DNA of 64,000 nt, taken from the NCBI GenBank assembly GCA_951802425.1, contig OX637794.1:2728001-2792000 (forward strand). The letters run 5' to 3'. Positions 1 to 10,523 of the stretch are shown here, in pieces. The position numbers and the translations under genes are program-made. The stretch's first letter is position 1, and each line of letters starts with the position of its first letter. This DNA is from Clavaria fumosa. Lineage: Eukaryota; Basidiomycota; Agaricomycetes; Agaricales; Clavariaceae. Under the pieces are notes generated by a model. The model was not told where the DNA came from, did no database searches, and saw nothing but the letters and a program-made list of their open reading frames with translations.

Positions 1-320
1 TAGAACCTCCTGGTTTTCCCATTCAGCGGCTAGAAGGGTTGCGACCATCCTTTTCCTACCAGGTAGTAATAACATATTACCACCAAGTGTTTTGAGGGGA
101 CGCCGATCCAATGTCACGGATAATTGGTCTCCACGCCTTTCGATGTTCACTGTCTTCCAAAACCTCTTCAACGTGGCCTGAGCGCCTGAAAATACAATTG
201 AAGAACAACAACGGTAAGACAAATGGGCTTACGATTGGTGTCTGTGACTGCCGGCCCATCAATGGGATGAGACGTAGCGATCCTACGAATTTGCAATCTT
301 GTACCTAAGGACCGCAGCAT
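1..320 (-). CDS. ATP12: ATP12-type F1-ATPase assembly chaperone (5' part only)
   Basis: ATP12 is the mitochondrial matrix chaperone that holds the F1 alpha subunit before the hexamer forms. The gene runs off the left edge, so only the N-terminus is visible. ATG at 320-318 opens a short exon with a basic, acid-poor N-terminus (MLRSLGTRLQIRRIATSHP) typical of a mitochondrial presequence. An intron lies at 232-186 (GTAAGC..TTTCAG), and the second exon continues out of the window. That exon carries the ATP12 signature: LKRFWKTVNIERRGD, then VTLDRRPLKTLGG, then VATLLAAEWENQE. The last stretch (AAEWE-Q) is the most diagnostic. The gene is divergent from MSH3, with 146 bases between the start codons. 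The family call is firm; the distal part cannot be assessed. Confidence 0.88.
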
Positions 321-466
321 CTAGTTGACGGTTGAGGAAAGAAGTGCCTTTCGTCGCGGCGGGCGCTGGGTCACGGGACTACAGCTCCATGTCACATGAT
401 CGTGTCTCTCGTGCTCAATAAGGAAAAGGTTAATTAGCCACACCAGGTCCCAATACAGTACATCTC

Positions 467-3400
467 ATGCCATCACCAAGCCCAGGTTCTCATAAGCAAG
501 CTACTCTCTCGCATTATTTTAAGCCTTTATCAGCACGGGATGATGATAGAAAGAGGGCTTCCTCTCCTATAGATTTGACTGGGGAGGACGCTGAACCACC
601 TTTAGAGAAGCGTCCACGAGTTTTGGACGCGCCGGATTCTCACTCTACTCAAGCTACTTCGTCGGGTACTGCGAAGGAACGGTGGAAATATGCTCCTTCC
701 TCCTCGGACACCGCGCAACGACTTAGCCGGTCCAAAGCAGCACGGGGTGGTGACAGAAAGAGGGTTTCTTCTCCTATAGATTTGACTGGCGATAACGCTA
801 AACCACCGTCGGAGAGGCGTTCGCGAGTTTTGGACGTGCCGGATTCTCACTCTACTCAAGCTACTTCGTCGAGTACTGCGAAGGAACGGTGGAAATATGC
901 TCCTTCCTCCCAGGACACCGCGCAACGACTTAGCCAGTCCAATGACGCAGCTGAGGAGCCACGAAAAAACCGACGTCGTGAGGCATTCAAGAAGAAGCTG
1001 TTGGAGAGCAACAGCATCTTTCTCCGCAGGAAATCAACTTCAAATTGTAGCGAGACTCCCTCAGATGCAGAACAGGACAGATGGGACAAAGGAGAGAGTG
1101 GAAGTGACTCGGACAACAAGTTTAAAGCCTTGACGGCAGTTTTCGCGAGGGACACGAAGGGGAAAGGCAAGTCAGCCGTTAAGGGCCATTCTCAACGCTC
1201 CAAGAAAGTCGTAGAGGTGGGACCGAGTGGGCAACCCTATACTCCTTTGGAACTGCAGGTCCGTCTGCCTGCCGTCTTTTGCTTTACTTGGATCTGAGAT
1301 GTCGTATTATATAAAGGTCCTTCAGCTCAAAAAAAGTAATCCAGGTACCATGATTATGGTGGAAGTTGGTTACAAATACAGAATTTTCGGCGAAGACGCA
1401 AGGGTGCGCCTACGAAGTCGGATGCTGAGCTTATTTTCATGTTGCATAGGCCGCAGCGAATGCGCTCGGAATTGCGTGCTTTACTTTGCGTAATTTTTTG
1501 ACCGCGTCGTTCCCAACACACAGGCTCGGAATTCATCTGAAAAAGTGTGTAGCCTTATTCTTGGCTTTAATCTGAACCATTCATGTTTCAGCAAGGCTTC
1601 TGTCCGAAGGTCATCGGGTTGGGATAGTTTCGCAAACCGAAACTGCTGCCCTGAAGAAAGTTGGAAACAATCGTGGAGGTCCATTTGATCGCAAATTAAC
1701 GCATCTATATACCGCTGCAACGTAAGGCCCTTCCCTGTGTACCTCTTACAAACTCTGATTGATCAGCAGGTATGTGGATGAACTGAATTCCGTAGATGAT
1801 TTGGAGCGCTACTCGCCTCCTCCTCTCATGTGTTTAATAGAGGAGGAGCGAGGAGGCATGGGTGCTGACGAGCGAGCGTCCATGGACATGGTGGCTGTCT
1901 GCCCAAGCACGGGTGATGTTGTTTGGGACGAATTTGATGGTCAGCTCGCATGCCTTTTGATTTGTTACTCCAACGGAACTGTTATTAGATAACCACATGC
2001 GCAGTGAACTCGAGGTGCGCGATTTAATTTTTAACATAGATGCTTACTCAAATGCGAGCTAGACAAGAATGATACATCTTAATCCTGCTGAGATGCTTTT
2101 GCCCTCCGATTTGAGCAAGCCAACGGAGAGATTGCTCGACCATTTCTCTAAGTATGCTTCATACATTCCGCTAGGCAACCTTGACTTCTTTTTGAAGCGA
2201 ATTGCTTTCAGAAGTCACACAGGGGCAAGAGATCTTCGCATTGAGCGCTTTAATGACCTCATGTCATATAGTGCTTCCTTCGCCTTCATTTCTGAATTCT
2301 TCACGGAGACGAACCACTACGGGGTTACAGGGGAGGCCGTAAAATCAGGCGAACACTTTCCCTCTTATTATGGGGTTCAGCAAACTAAGTCAGTCATCAG
2401 GGGAACTCATGGCGAGAGTGACTGGTTTCCCTCGGCGAGTTACAATTGCCTTGGCGCACGCAATGAAATATCTGTCAAACTTCGGTCTTGCGGACGTTCT
2501 TCTTGAGACGAACTTTTTCGTCAGATTTACGAGCAGAGCGCATATGCTGCTCAATAGTAGCACATTGACAAATCTGTAAGCTTGTTTTCCCCACTGGTTC
2601 TTAGCTGAATGCAATCCAGGGAGATATTTTGCAATGAGACAGATCATAGAACTAACGGGTCCTTGATGTGGATCCTGGACCGCACGAAAACTAAGTTTGG
2701 AGCCCGGCTATTGAAGCGTTGGGTTGGAAAACCTTTGGTGGATGTGGGGTATATCCTTCTCCATGCATTCATCCATGCATTCACTGATGCTGTGTATGAC
2801 CGCTGCGCCTAGTGTTCTCCAAGAACGTGTAGATGCAGTGGAAGAAATAATTTCGAGCACCTCAGAGAAGCTAGTTTCTCTCCGTGGTGTGCTCAAAAAC
2901 CTTCCCGATCTGGCGAAGGGGTTGTGCCGTATCCAGTATGGGAAAGTATGTTGCTTCATGATTTTCGGGTTCGCTTGATGCTCAAATCTGATACCAGTGT
3001 ACGCCTCAAGAGTTGGCTGTTCTCCTTCCTGCATTCAGTAAGATTGGCAACGCCTTTGAGATATTTGACAGTCCATCCCACGTGGGATGCAAATCTCGCA
3101 TCCTCAACGACATCATTGCCTCTTTTCCAAGATTAAAGGAGCCAATGAAACAAATTTTAGGAGACATCGTGTTAAAAAGTGCCGCACAAGGCGATGAAGT
3201 GAATCTCTGGTCCAATACGGATAAGTATCCTGTGATTTTTGAATATCAAATGGTATGTTCGTTTTGTTTTCCGCTAGGCATAACAGCTGTCATTACACCT
3301 CTCAGTCCATCGGCGGGATTGAGGCAGAACTTGAAGAGGAGTTGAAGTCAAGTGCGACGGCTTGCAGTCTTACATGACTGAACTGACCACGTTCTAGTTC

Positions 3401-4869
3401 AAAGGACTTTGAAGCGACCTTCTCTCAAGTGGAAGACGGTTCTGGGAGATGAGGTACGCCGTCTCCATTGAATTGAATGGATTATTTTTTACAGTTTCAT
3501 TAGTACCTCGTTGAGGTGAAGAAAAACGAGAATGCCTTGGTTCCGGACACATGGATGAGGGTCTCAGCGTGAGTATTCATCCTCAGTCGCATCCGATTGA
3601 CTAATTCTATCTGTGAAGTACTAAATCCATGGAAAGATATCTCACCCCTGTCGTGAAGAGCAAGGTTCAAGAGCGTGAACAGTACAGGGAAACGCTGCAG
3701 GCCGAGGCACATCGGGCTTTCATGTCTTTTCTGTCTGAAATCGTCTCAAACTATTATAGCATTATGCGAAACGCCGTTAATAACCTAGCCATTGCCGACT
3801 GCTTGCTCAGTTTTGCTCTCACAGCCATGCAAGATGGTTATGTCAAGCCCCAATTCACGGAGGACGACATTCTGGAGATCGTTGACGGGCGACACCCTAT
3901 GATAGAGGTTCTCCGCTCTGACCCATTCGTTCCTAATACTGTTCGGATGGGGAATGAATCCCCAAGAAACAAGATCATCACAGGACCGAACATGGGAGGG
4001 AAAAGCTCTTCCGTGCGTATGGTCGCACTCATCGCAATCATGGCGCAAATTGGGTCGTATGTGCCAGCTACATCTGTCAGGATCAGAGTGCTGGATAGCA
4101 TCCTGACCAGGATGGGAGGTGCGCCTGATATCTCTATGCGCTTGTCGTGAACCTGACAGTATTGAAAAGCGAGCGATAACCTCGCGAGAGGTCGGTCGAC
4201 ATTCATGGTCGAAATGTCTGAAACGCGCGATATTCTACAAACCGCCACGAGTAACAGCCTTGTCATCCTGGACGAGCTCGGGAGGGGCACCTCTACAGTC
4301 GATGGGGTGAGCTACAGATTCACACGCGATCGAGCGAGAGGCTTATGTCATTGCTGTAAGATGGCCGTCGCAAACGCTGTTATGCATCACCTCATCGAGG
4401 TTACCAAATGCAAAACGCTATTTATCACGCATTACCCGCTTATCGCTTCAGATCTTGAGAAAAGATTTCCCCGTGATGTACAAAACCTTCATATGGGATA
4501 CACCGCTGAAACTGGAATTGACGGCAAACGTGAAATCACTTTCCTTTATCACTTGATACTTGGTGCCGCTACGGAGTCGTTTGGAATAGAATGTGCACGA
4601 CTTGCTGGTGTGCCCGAGACAGTTCTGGAGGTAGCGGCAGAACGTTCCAGATCTTTCAGCCATGAAGTTGAGCGGCGAGTGAGGAAACGGAGGTGAGTTG
4701 CAAGTCATCTCTGTTCAAGCCGTTCTCGTCCCAAAATTCATTCAAAACAAGGGCTCTGAGATATGCAAAATTGCTTGCACAATATCTCGCAAGATCAAAG
4801 CAACCACAAGACATTCTTACAGAGCTCGAAGCCCTACATGCATCTACTCTCACCCAAGCAAGTTCTTAG
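467..4869 (+). CDS. MSH3: DNA mismatch repair protein MSH3 (MutS family)
   Basis: MSH3 pairs with MSH2 (MutS-beta) and recognises insertion/deletion loops in the nucleus. A PCNA-box-like motif (QATLSHYFK, residues 11-19) is followed by a disordered N-terminal tail with an internal duplication (separate entry). The MutS mismatch-binding core then starts at [27 protein letters not shown], where IFGEDA is typical of MSH3. Later exons carry the lever and clamp regions. The ATPase follows: Walker [14 protein letters not shown] near 3,980-4,015 and Walker [14 protein letters not shown] near 4,260-4,300, then FITHYP. The gene has many short introns. The last exon is joined from CGG-AG at 4,692 to GCTCTGAGA near 4,761 and ends LTQASS-stop at 4867-4869. 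A simple reading frame would stop at 4,696, inside the last intron's donor, and lose about 38 residues. Its stop lies 5 bases from the stop of the convergent POL5 gene. Confidence 0.92.
545..940 (+). repeat. 207-base in-frame tandem duplication in the MSH3 N-terminal tail
   Basis: Two copies (545-733 and 752-940) repeat with a period of 207 bases, exactly 69 codons, so the frame is kept. Each copy encodes [12 protein letters not shown], then a basic patch, then [29 protein letters not shown]. Long runs are identical at DNA level, for example from GGATTCTCACTCTACTC to the end of the copy, with only scattered substitutions. The match in both bases and codons points to a recent duplication. SSPIDLTG resembles a SUMO-interacting core (hydrophobic-x-D-L-T), which is only an inference. 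Confidence 0.9.
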
Positions 4870-4874
4870 GCCGA

Positions 4875-7800
4875 TTATACCCTGTCCTTGTCCTTTGTCA
4901 GCCTCGACTTCTTTGATGTCAGCTCCGGCCCTTCTCCGCTCCGTTCGCTAGCTCTCCGTTTTGAATGGGCAGCAACCGACGTCCCCTGCCCCTTTACTTT
5001 CGATTTCGCATCTGTCGTCGGTTGACGGGATGCTTCGACGACCTGCTGGCACATTACCTGCAGAGCCGTTGATGACTTCAATCGTTCTGATGTTGACAGT
5101 CGTTTTCCAAGAACTTCCCACTCGTTCGACTGCCATGACATGTACACCTTGTCTAGCGTGAACATCCGCTTTGAATGACGGATTGCTGCAAGGGCAATTT
5201 TGAATACACCCTTCAGTTGAACCGCAGGCATGATGTCCGTCCGGTTGCAAGCAGCGGAAATTGTTTGGAGCAAATGACGGCTGAGGCGAGGTATGAATGC
5301 CAGGAACTCCTGTTTTCGGTCGGGCTGTAGAGTGGTTAATAAATGAAAACGAAGATCACAACCACAAACGTACAGCAGTAATGCTTTGAGACAGAGCAAC
5401 AATCAGCTGGAGCAACTGGAAGGTTTGATATCGACGAAAGGCATTGACAGATTTGTTAGAAACTTCAATGATATAGTCTCTCAGCTCCCAGCCAGTAATA
5501 GGGTATCGCCGGAGGAAATCTTTGAAAAAGGTAGCGTTCAGGGCGCAAGCCTTCCTAGTGACATAGTCAGTGAGAGATTCCTGGTACACCTGCAAAACTG
5601 TCTGGATCTGTTCGAGATGGACCAAGATTTTACAAAGATAAAGGCTGCATTGGCTCAGAGCCGACGCAATATCACAGCGATGAGTCTTGCGTGCCCGATG
5701 GTGCAAGTCATCGAGCAATTTTGAAGCGACTTCGACATCAATGGAGACCGGTACCACTTTAGCCTTGCCAAAGCGAGATGTGATAATGCCCTTGGCCTTG
5801 TCTGACAGCTGGCGTTCATCTTCGGCCGTACCAGCGATAAGATCAACCAATGGAAAAATCAAGCGCAGAACAAGCGGGGATTCTGGTTGATATTTGATGA
5901 ACAAGTCGACAAGATCCAGGACACGATTCTTGAAGTGTGTAGCGTCTCTCTGTGCGTCGACCGCTAATGTATACGACACGCGTTGTCAGAAAAAGTGAAA
6001 GTAACGAATGGATGATATCAACCTTTGGAGGATTTGGTCCCATTAGCTCGCGACTTGAAAATCTCTGCCAGGTGGTCATCGACAGCCATCATATCTTCAT
6101 CGCCTGCAGGTTCGTCTTCATCCGAATCGCTATCATCGTCCCGTACGGGTCGGACGACGTGAGACGATTTTTTGGTCTGCTGCCGTAGTTCGGGATCGAT
6201 CTCCGCGTCACCGATGTCTTCGTCTTCTTCGCTGTCATCTTGCTCACGAGTTTCCGCTCCACTAGGACTCTCTTCGCTGTCGTTCCCTTCGTTATCATCC
6301 CCCCGACTTCCATCCCCTTTATTACTATCCTCATCACTCTCTGCAACCTTTTGATCGTTTTCCTCTAGACTACTTCTCTCAGCATCCTCTTCTTCGCCTT
6401 CTTCACTCAAAGGATTTCTCTGTTCCAGTTGCTGCAAGAAAGTCAGCAATTCAGTGGCCACTCGCAGGCAGAAATATCGAGACTTACAGCTTGTATCAAA
6501 TCGAGAGTGCTCTCTGTGACATCGCCTGAAAGTAGGGCGAAGACCTGGTTGGCCACCACACGTAGATACGTGGAGGGCTGTTCTAGTAAGCCTATAATAG
6601 TGTCGACGAAGATATCCACGGGACTTGGTTCGGGTTCAGTGGCTTGTGACACGCGTGATTTCTTGGACTCGGGGCGAGAGGCGGCAAGCATTTGGTTTGC
6701 ACTTGTGGTACATGCCTGCAGCGCACACCGACCAGCATCAACTCCACGGATCTGAGAGGGAGACTAGAAGTGAGACTGACTTCGATTTGCATAGACACCG
6801 AATCCGAGTCGTCAGTGCAGTAAAACTGTATCAGACTCGCACAAAGCAGCAACTGTACACCGCGGGCGGCGTCTCCAGGCATCTATCCGAGCCATTAAAT
6901 GATCAATCAAGTTGATTCTCCGACTTGCACGTTGGTCACAGAAAGCAAATCGCACCTCTTTCAGACTGTCCACAGTCTCGATCGTCTTTTTCCGCAGCCC
7001 ATTATGGTCGTCCACGAAATCAATAATCAAGCTAAGGTGCTTCGTATCGGTTTCTAATAGTGCGATAGAACGAAGGACCTTGGAGACCCAAAAGGCACCA
7101 TCGGACGCCACTCCTGGCACTTTTGTAGTCCTGCCGTCTAGACACAGAATTATGAGCACGTAGAGTGATTGACGCGCAGAAAAACGCCGACCTGCGTTAA
7201 GTACGGTGATGCGGCCTGTTAATTCCGCCAGACACATTAGCAATCGCATTCGACAAGCTTTGCGCAAATCTTCAGAGAAAGGCGGATCAAGTGCCGTACG
7301 TAGCTGCAATTGTGAAAAGATGAGACGAGAGCTGTCCGTGGGTCGCAATGAAGGGCAAGAATTAGACGACGTACTGCAGCAAAAGTGGTCTTGGTGCTGG
7401 TTTTCTTAACTACAAAGAGTCCGTGGACAACGAACCAATCTAACAGCATCATGACCCATGTGTCGTCTTTTGGAATCGAGCCGTTGCGAATAAGGGACGC
7501 CAACTGGTCGATGACCCAAAGGCGACGCGCTGCAAGCGCTTGAGCATCTGTGTCAACGCTGTGAAGACCTTAGTTCAAGTGTGACAGTGACGCGGCGTGA
7601 GAGAGGACAAGAACCTGTCTCCACCATCGTTACATTGATTCAGCAGCCATTCAATGTATTTCTGAATTCCCTGTGTGTCCATCGATTTTAAGATTGATTC
7701 AATGGTCTTTGTCTTGGTCAGCTTATCGAATTGCCGTGAGCCGTTGATGCCCGTCAATTGGAGGATGAAAGTAAAGCCCAAGGTAGGGTCTGCTTGAACC

Positions 7801-9210
7801 AGGTCGGAGATGGAAGCAGCCTGAACTCGACGATCAACCCGCAAGCTTGTAAATTGGATGGTAGGACTGACCACTTGTCTGGCAGCCTTGTTCAACAGCC
7901 TGTCCTTTCCACTCATCTGATTGATCCAGCATCGCATGAAATTTTTCGTGAAAAGCATTCCCACTTTGCCCGCATTCATATTTGGGCGAATGAGCGCTTT
8001 CCGAAAGACCTGAAATCCCCAGTATTTACGATTCGGAGAAGCAGAGGAAGAAAACAATGACTCTGTTCGAATAGGATCAGGAATTGGAGTTTCCTCTAAA
8101 TTGAAGGACAGACCGTCAACGACAATGCGGAAGAACTCCTGAAACGAACCAGAACTGATAGTTCTAGATGAATTGGGCCCTGGTAATAGCAAGTCAAGCA
8201 GGATGTCCCAAACAAAGTGTAATTGCGGTTTCCAGGTGGCCGCCTTCAACTTAGGCTCGTCATCACCCTCCTCCAAAAAGGGTGACTCCTACCAGTCTTC
8301 TGTTCATCACAAAGGCGTGCTGAGTGATCAAACAAGAAAAATACGCACCCTCAAAATCTTTGCAAGTTTTGGGAGGTTTGATACATTCAGCAAGTCGGGA
8401 TGCTTGAACGTAGGCCGCATTAACGACCGCCAGTCGCGCTTCGGATGCAGCGTCTGTAATTTGGCAGCCAAAGCCACCTTCTCGGGGGACCACGCGATTT
8501 CCTCGCCAAATATACAGGCAAACGTGGCATCCACTGCATCCTCCTTCCAGGGAACGTCTGACTCTTCCAGCGCATCAACCGCCACGCCGGTCGTCCACCA
8601 CGCGCTCTCGCGCAGCCAGGCTTTCATCTCACCAAGCGCAATCAGCTTCGTCAGCGTGTCGCGATAGCAGGCGAGGCTCGACACTGGTGTCGTAGAATTG
8701 TGCAGAGGCGCTTGGCGGAGCATGAGGCCAGAACGGATCACGGCGAGCAGCCCGAACAGACGGGCGAAGAGGACGTCTCGGAGCTCTTGGCCGGTCATCG
8801 AGTTTTGCGGCTCAGAGGTCTCATAAACGAGGTTGACAACTTGTGTGCAAGACACAGTGTTCAGACGAGATAACAGCTATGAATATTGAGCGAGGATTCA
8901 AGGGCCTCTGCGGAATGAACGAACGCACTTCGGTCAATGTCACCGCGAATCCCAGTCTGCTGCACTCTCTGGGGCTGGCAAGCCCGCGAATGAGCCTTCT
9001 GATAGAATAAGAAACGTCCGGCGCGTTCAAGACATCGAGCTGGTCTACTCTAGATTTTTGTTCATGATCTTCATCTGAAGTCCCTGAAGAGTCCTTGGCC
9101 ACGAAAGCTTCCTGAAACCTTTGAAGCGTGGTCACGAGCTGAGAGGACGCATGTATCCGCTCTTGTTTTGATGCTGACGACAGATTCCAAAACAGAGGCA
9201 ATGTCGACAT
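4875..9210 (-). CDS. POL5: POL5 / Myb-binding protein 1A family nucleolar protein
   Basis: This is the fungal member of the MYBBP1A/Pol5 family. It is historically called DNA polymerase phi, but it acts in the nucleolus on rDNA transcription and ribosome biogenesis rather than as a replicative polymerase. ATG at 9210-9208 gives MSTLPLFWNLSSASKQERIHASSQLV. The next exon has VSYSIRRLIRGLASPRECSR followed by GFAVTLTEV, the family's N-terminal signature. Helical-repeat exons follow. An acidic region near 6,020-6,450 (DDDSDSDEDEPAGDED) is a hallmark of the family. The C-terminus is basic (SKRRASERSGEG, then KKSRLTKDKDRV) and looks like a nucleolar signal. The longer frame reaching 9,222 begins with GTG, so the internal ATG is preferred. 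The gene is convergent with MSH3. Confidence 0.87.
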
Positions 9211-9447
9211 CGCACGGCTCACAGAAGTGTCAGCTGCAGGGAGAGAAAAAATCGATTGAGGTGATCGACGCGGTGTTTACATCTGTTTACAACAGGGCTC
9301 GTTGCCAAACAAGGACAAATTCCATCCGATCACTAGCATGGAAAAGGCAACTGGGAGTCAATAAGCCCTCGGTTATCGAGTCCGCAGCTTGTCAAGTAAG
9401 AGTGAATAGAATGCGAGAACGTGCGACAGGGGCACGAAGACACGAAT

Positions 9448-9966
9448 TTACAGATGCATCCAATGTCCCTTGACGCCCATTCGACACTTCTCGCAGTCCA
9501 CACGCGGCCCGAGGGTAACGCGCGTCCTCCGCGGAGTGGTGGGCGACGGCGCGGCGGTAGGTGCCCAGGACGCGGGGTGTGATACGCCCGTAGAGCTTGA
9601 CGGGCGCGTAGTGACGGGCGAGGGGTCTGACGGCTGCTCAAGCTCTGGAGGTGGCGTATGTGCGTGCTGAGGTTCACAGCTTGCTATCAGAAGTACATTG
9701 CTCTTTGTGGTATTGCTAGCAGCAGCCAAGAGCGGTGTTTCGTGTGGGTCATACAGCTCTAGCGGGTATGGTGGGCGTCGTGAAGGGTATCTTGAGGCAG
9801 AGCCCAGTCGTGAGGTCGCTGCGTCGAATAAAGATAAGTTTCGGGGGCTTGTTTCGCGCTCGCAGGGCTCCGAGTTCGTTTCAGAAGTCTCTTGGTCCAT
9901 TGTCTTTAAACATGTCAGAAGAGCCTCTCGTGCTTTCGCAGCGACACGACATCGTTTTCGCACCAT
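9448..9966 (-). CDS. Hypothetical protein with a C-terminal DCEKC motif
   Basis: I do not recognise this protein. The first ATG in the open frame is at 9966; the upstream part of the frame lacks one. The product is about 172 residues: a basic helical N-terminus (MVRKRCRVAAKAREALLTCL), then a Ser/Pro/Thr-rich middle, then a compact ending VDCEKCRMGVKGHWMHL. The paired cysteines (C-E-K-C) and trailing histidines could bind a metal, but there is no second pair to complete a known finger. The apparent stop overlaps a possible splice donor (CT|GTAAAT at about 9,449), so a further 3' exon towards 9,330 cannot be excluded. It lies on the same strand as POL5 downstream, with no sign of a shared transcript. 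Confidence 0.5.
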   Translation of the reverse strand: MVRKRCRVAAKAREALLTCLKTMDQETSETNSEPCERETSPRNLSLFDAATSRLGSASRYPSRRPPYPLELYDPHETPLLAAASNTTKSNVLLIASCEPQHAHTPPPELEQPSDPSPVTTRPSSSTGVSHPASWAPTAAPSPTTPRRTRVTLGPRVDCEKCRMGVKGHWMHL

Positions 9967-10523
9967 TGTCTCGTAAACGCTGTCGTCCGTAGTCCTAGCT
10001 GGGTACGGTGCACAGCGCGTCGATGGGTTTTTGCCCCTGATACTCAGCTCGCCTGTTTGCTTCACCCAATCTACCCTGGCACCTAATGACGAAGGACCAA
10101 GTAGTGACGAAGAAGGCAGAGAGACCACAAGTCGTTTCTGGGGATGTTTTAATCTTCTAGGTTATGTGGAAAGACTTATCACAAACCAATGCTCGATTTG
10201 TTGGACCTGAGAAGTCTGGCGAGTGAGCACGCTTGGCACTGCATGGAAACGCTGCGAGAGAACTGGAGTGCGTGTCGACTTCCATGGTGGAGTGACCCAT
10301 TCGACGTTCACAAGTCCCAAAATGGGTTGGTGGGGAAAAAAGTGTCTACAAATATACACAGAAAAAAACACAGGAAAACATCTCCTGTTCTAGAACTTCG
10401 GTCTACAGTGGGCAAGAAAATTTTGGTGGTAGGAAAGGGTAAAGTAAGTTGGATCAAGCCAAGGAAGAGCTCAAACCCCACACCCAAGCTTTCGACATCA
10501 ACAGTTCCCTTTCTCGCAAGAAA
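9967..10523. other. Intergenic stretch, no gene seen
   Basis: This lies between the start of the small DCEKC protein and the end of trehalose phosphorylase. The reading frames are short and show no family resemblance or plausible splice chain. It probably holds the promoter of the small gene and the 3' UTR of trehalose phosphorylase. Confidence 0.5.

Noticed and set aside
602..925. Long minus-strand frame with a repeated sequence
   Set aside because: It is the antisense shadow of the duplicated MSH3 N-terminal tail; the repeat explains its length.
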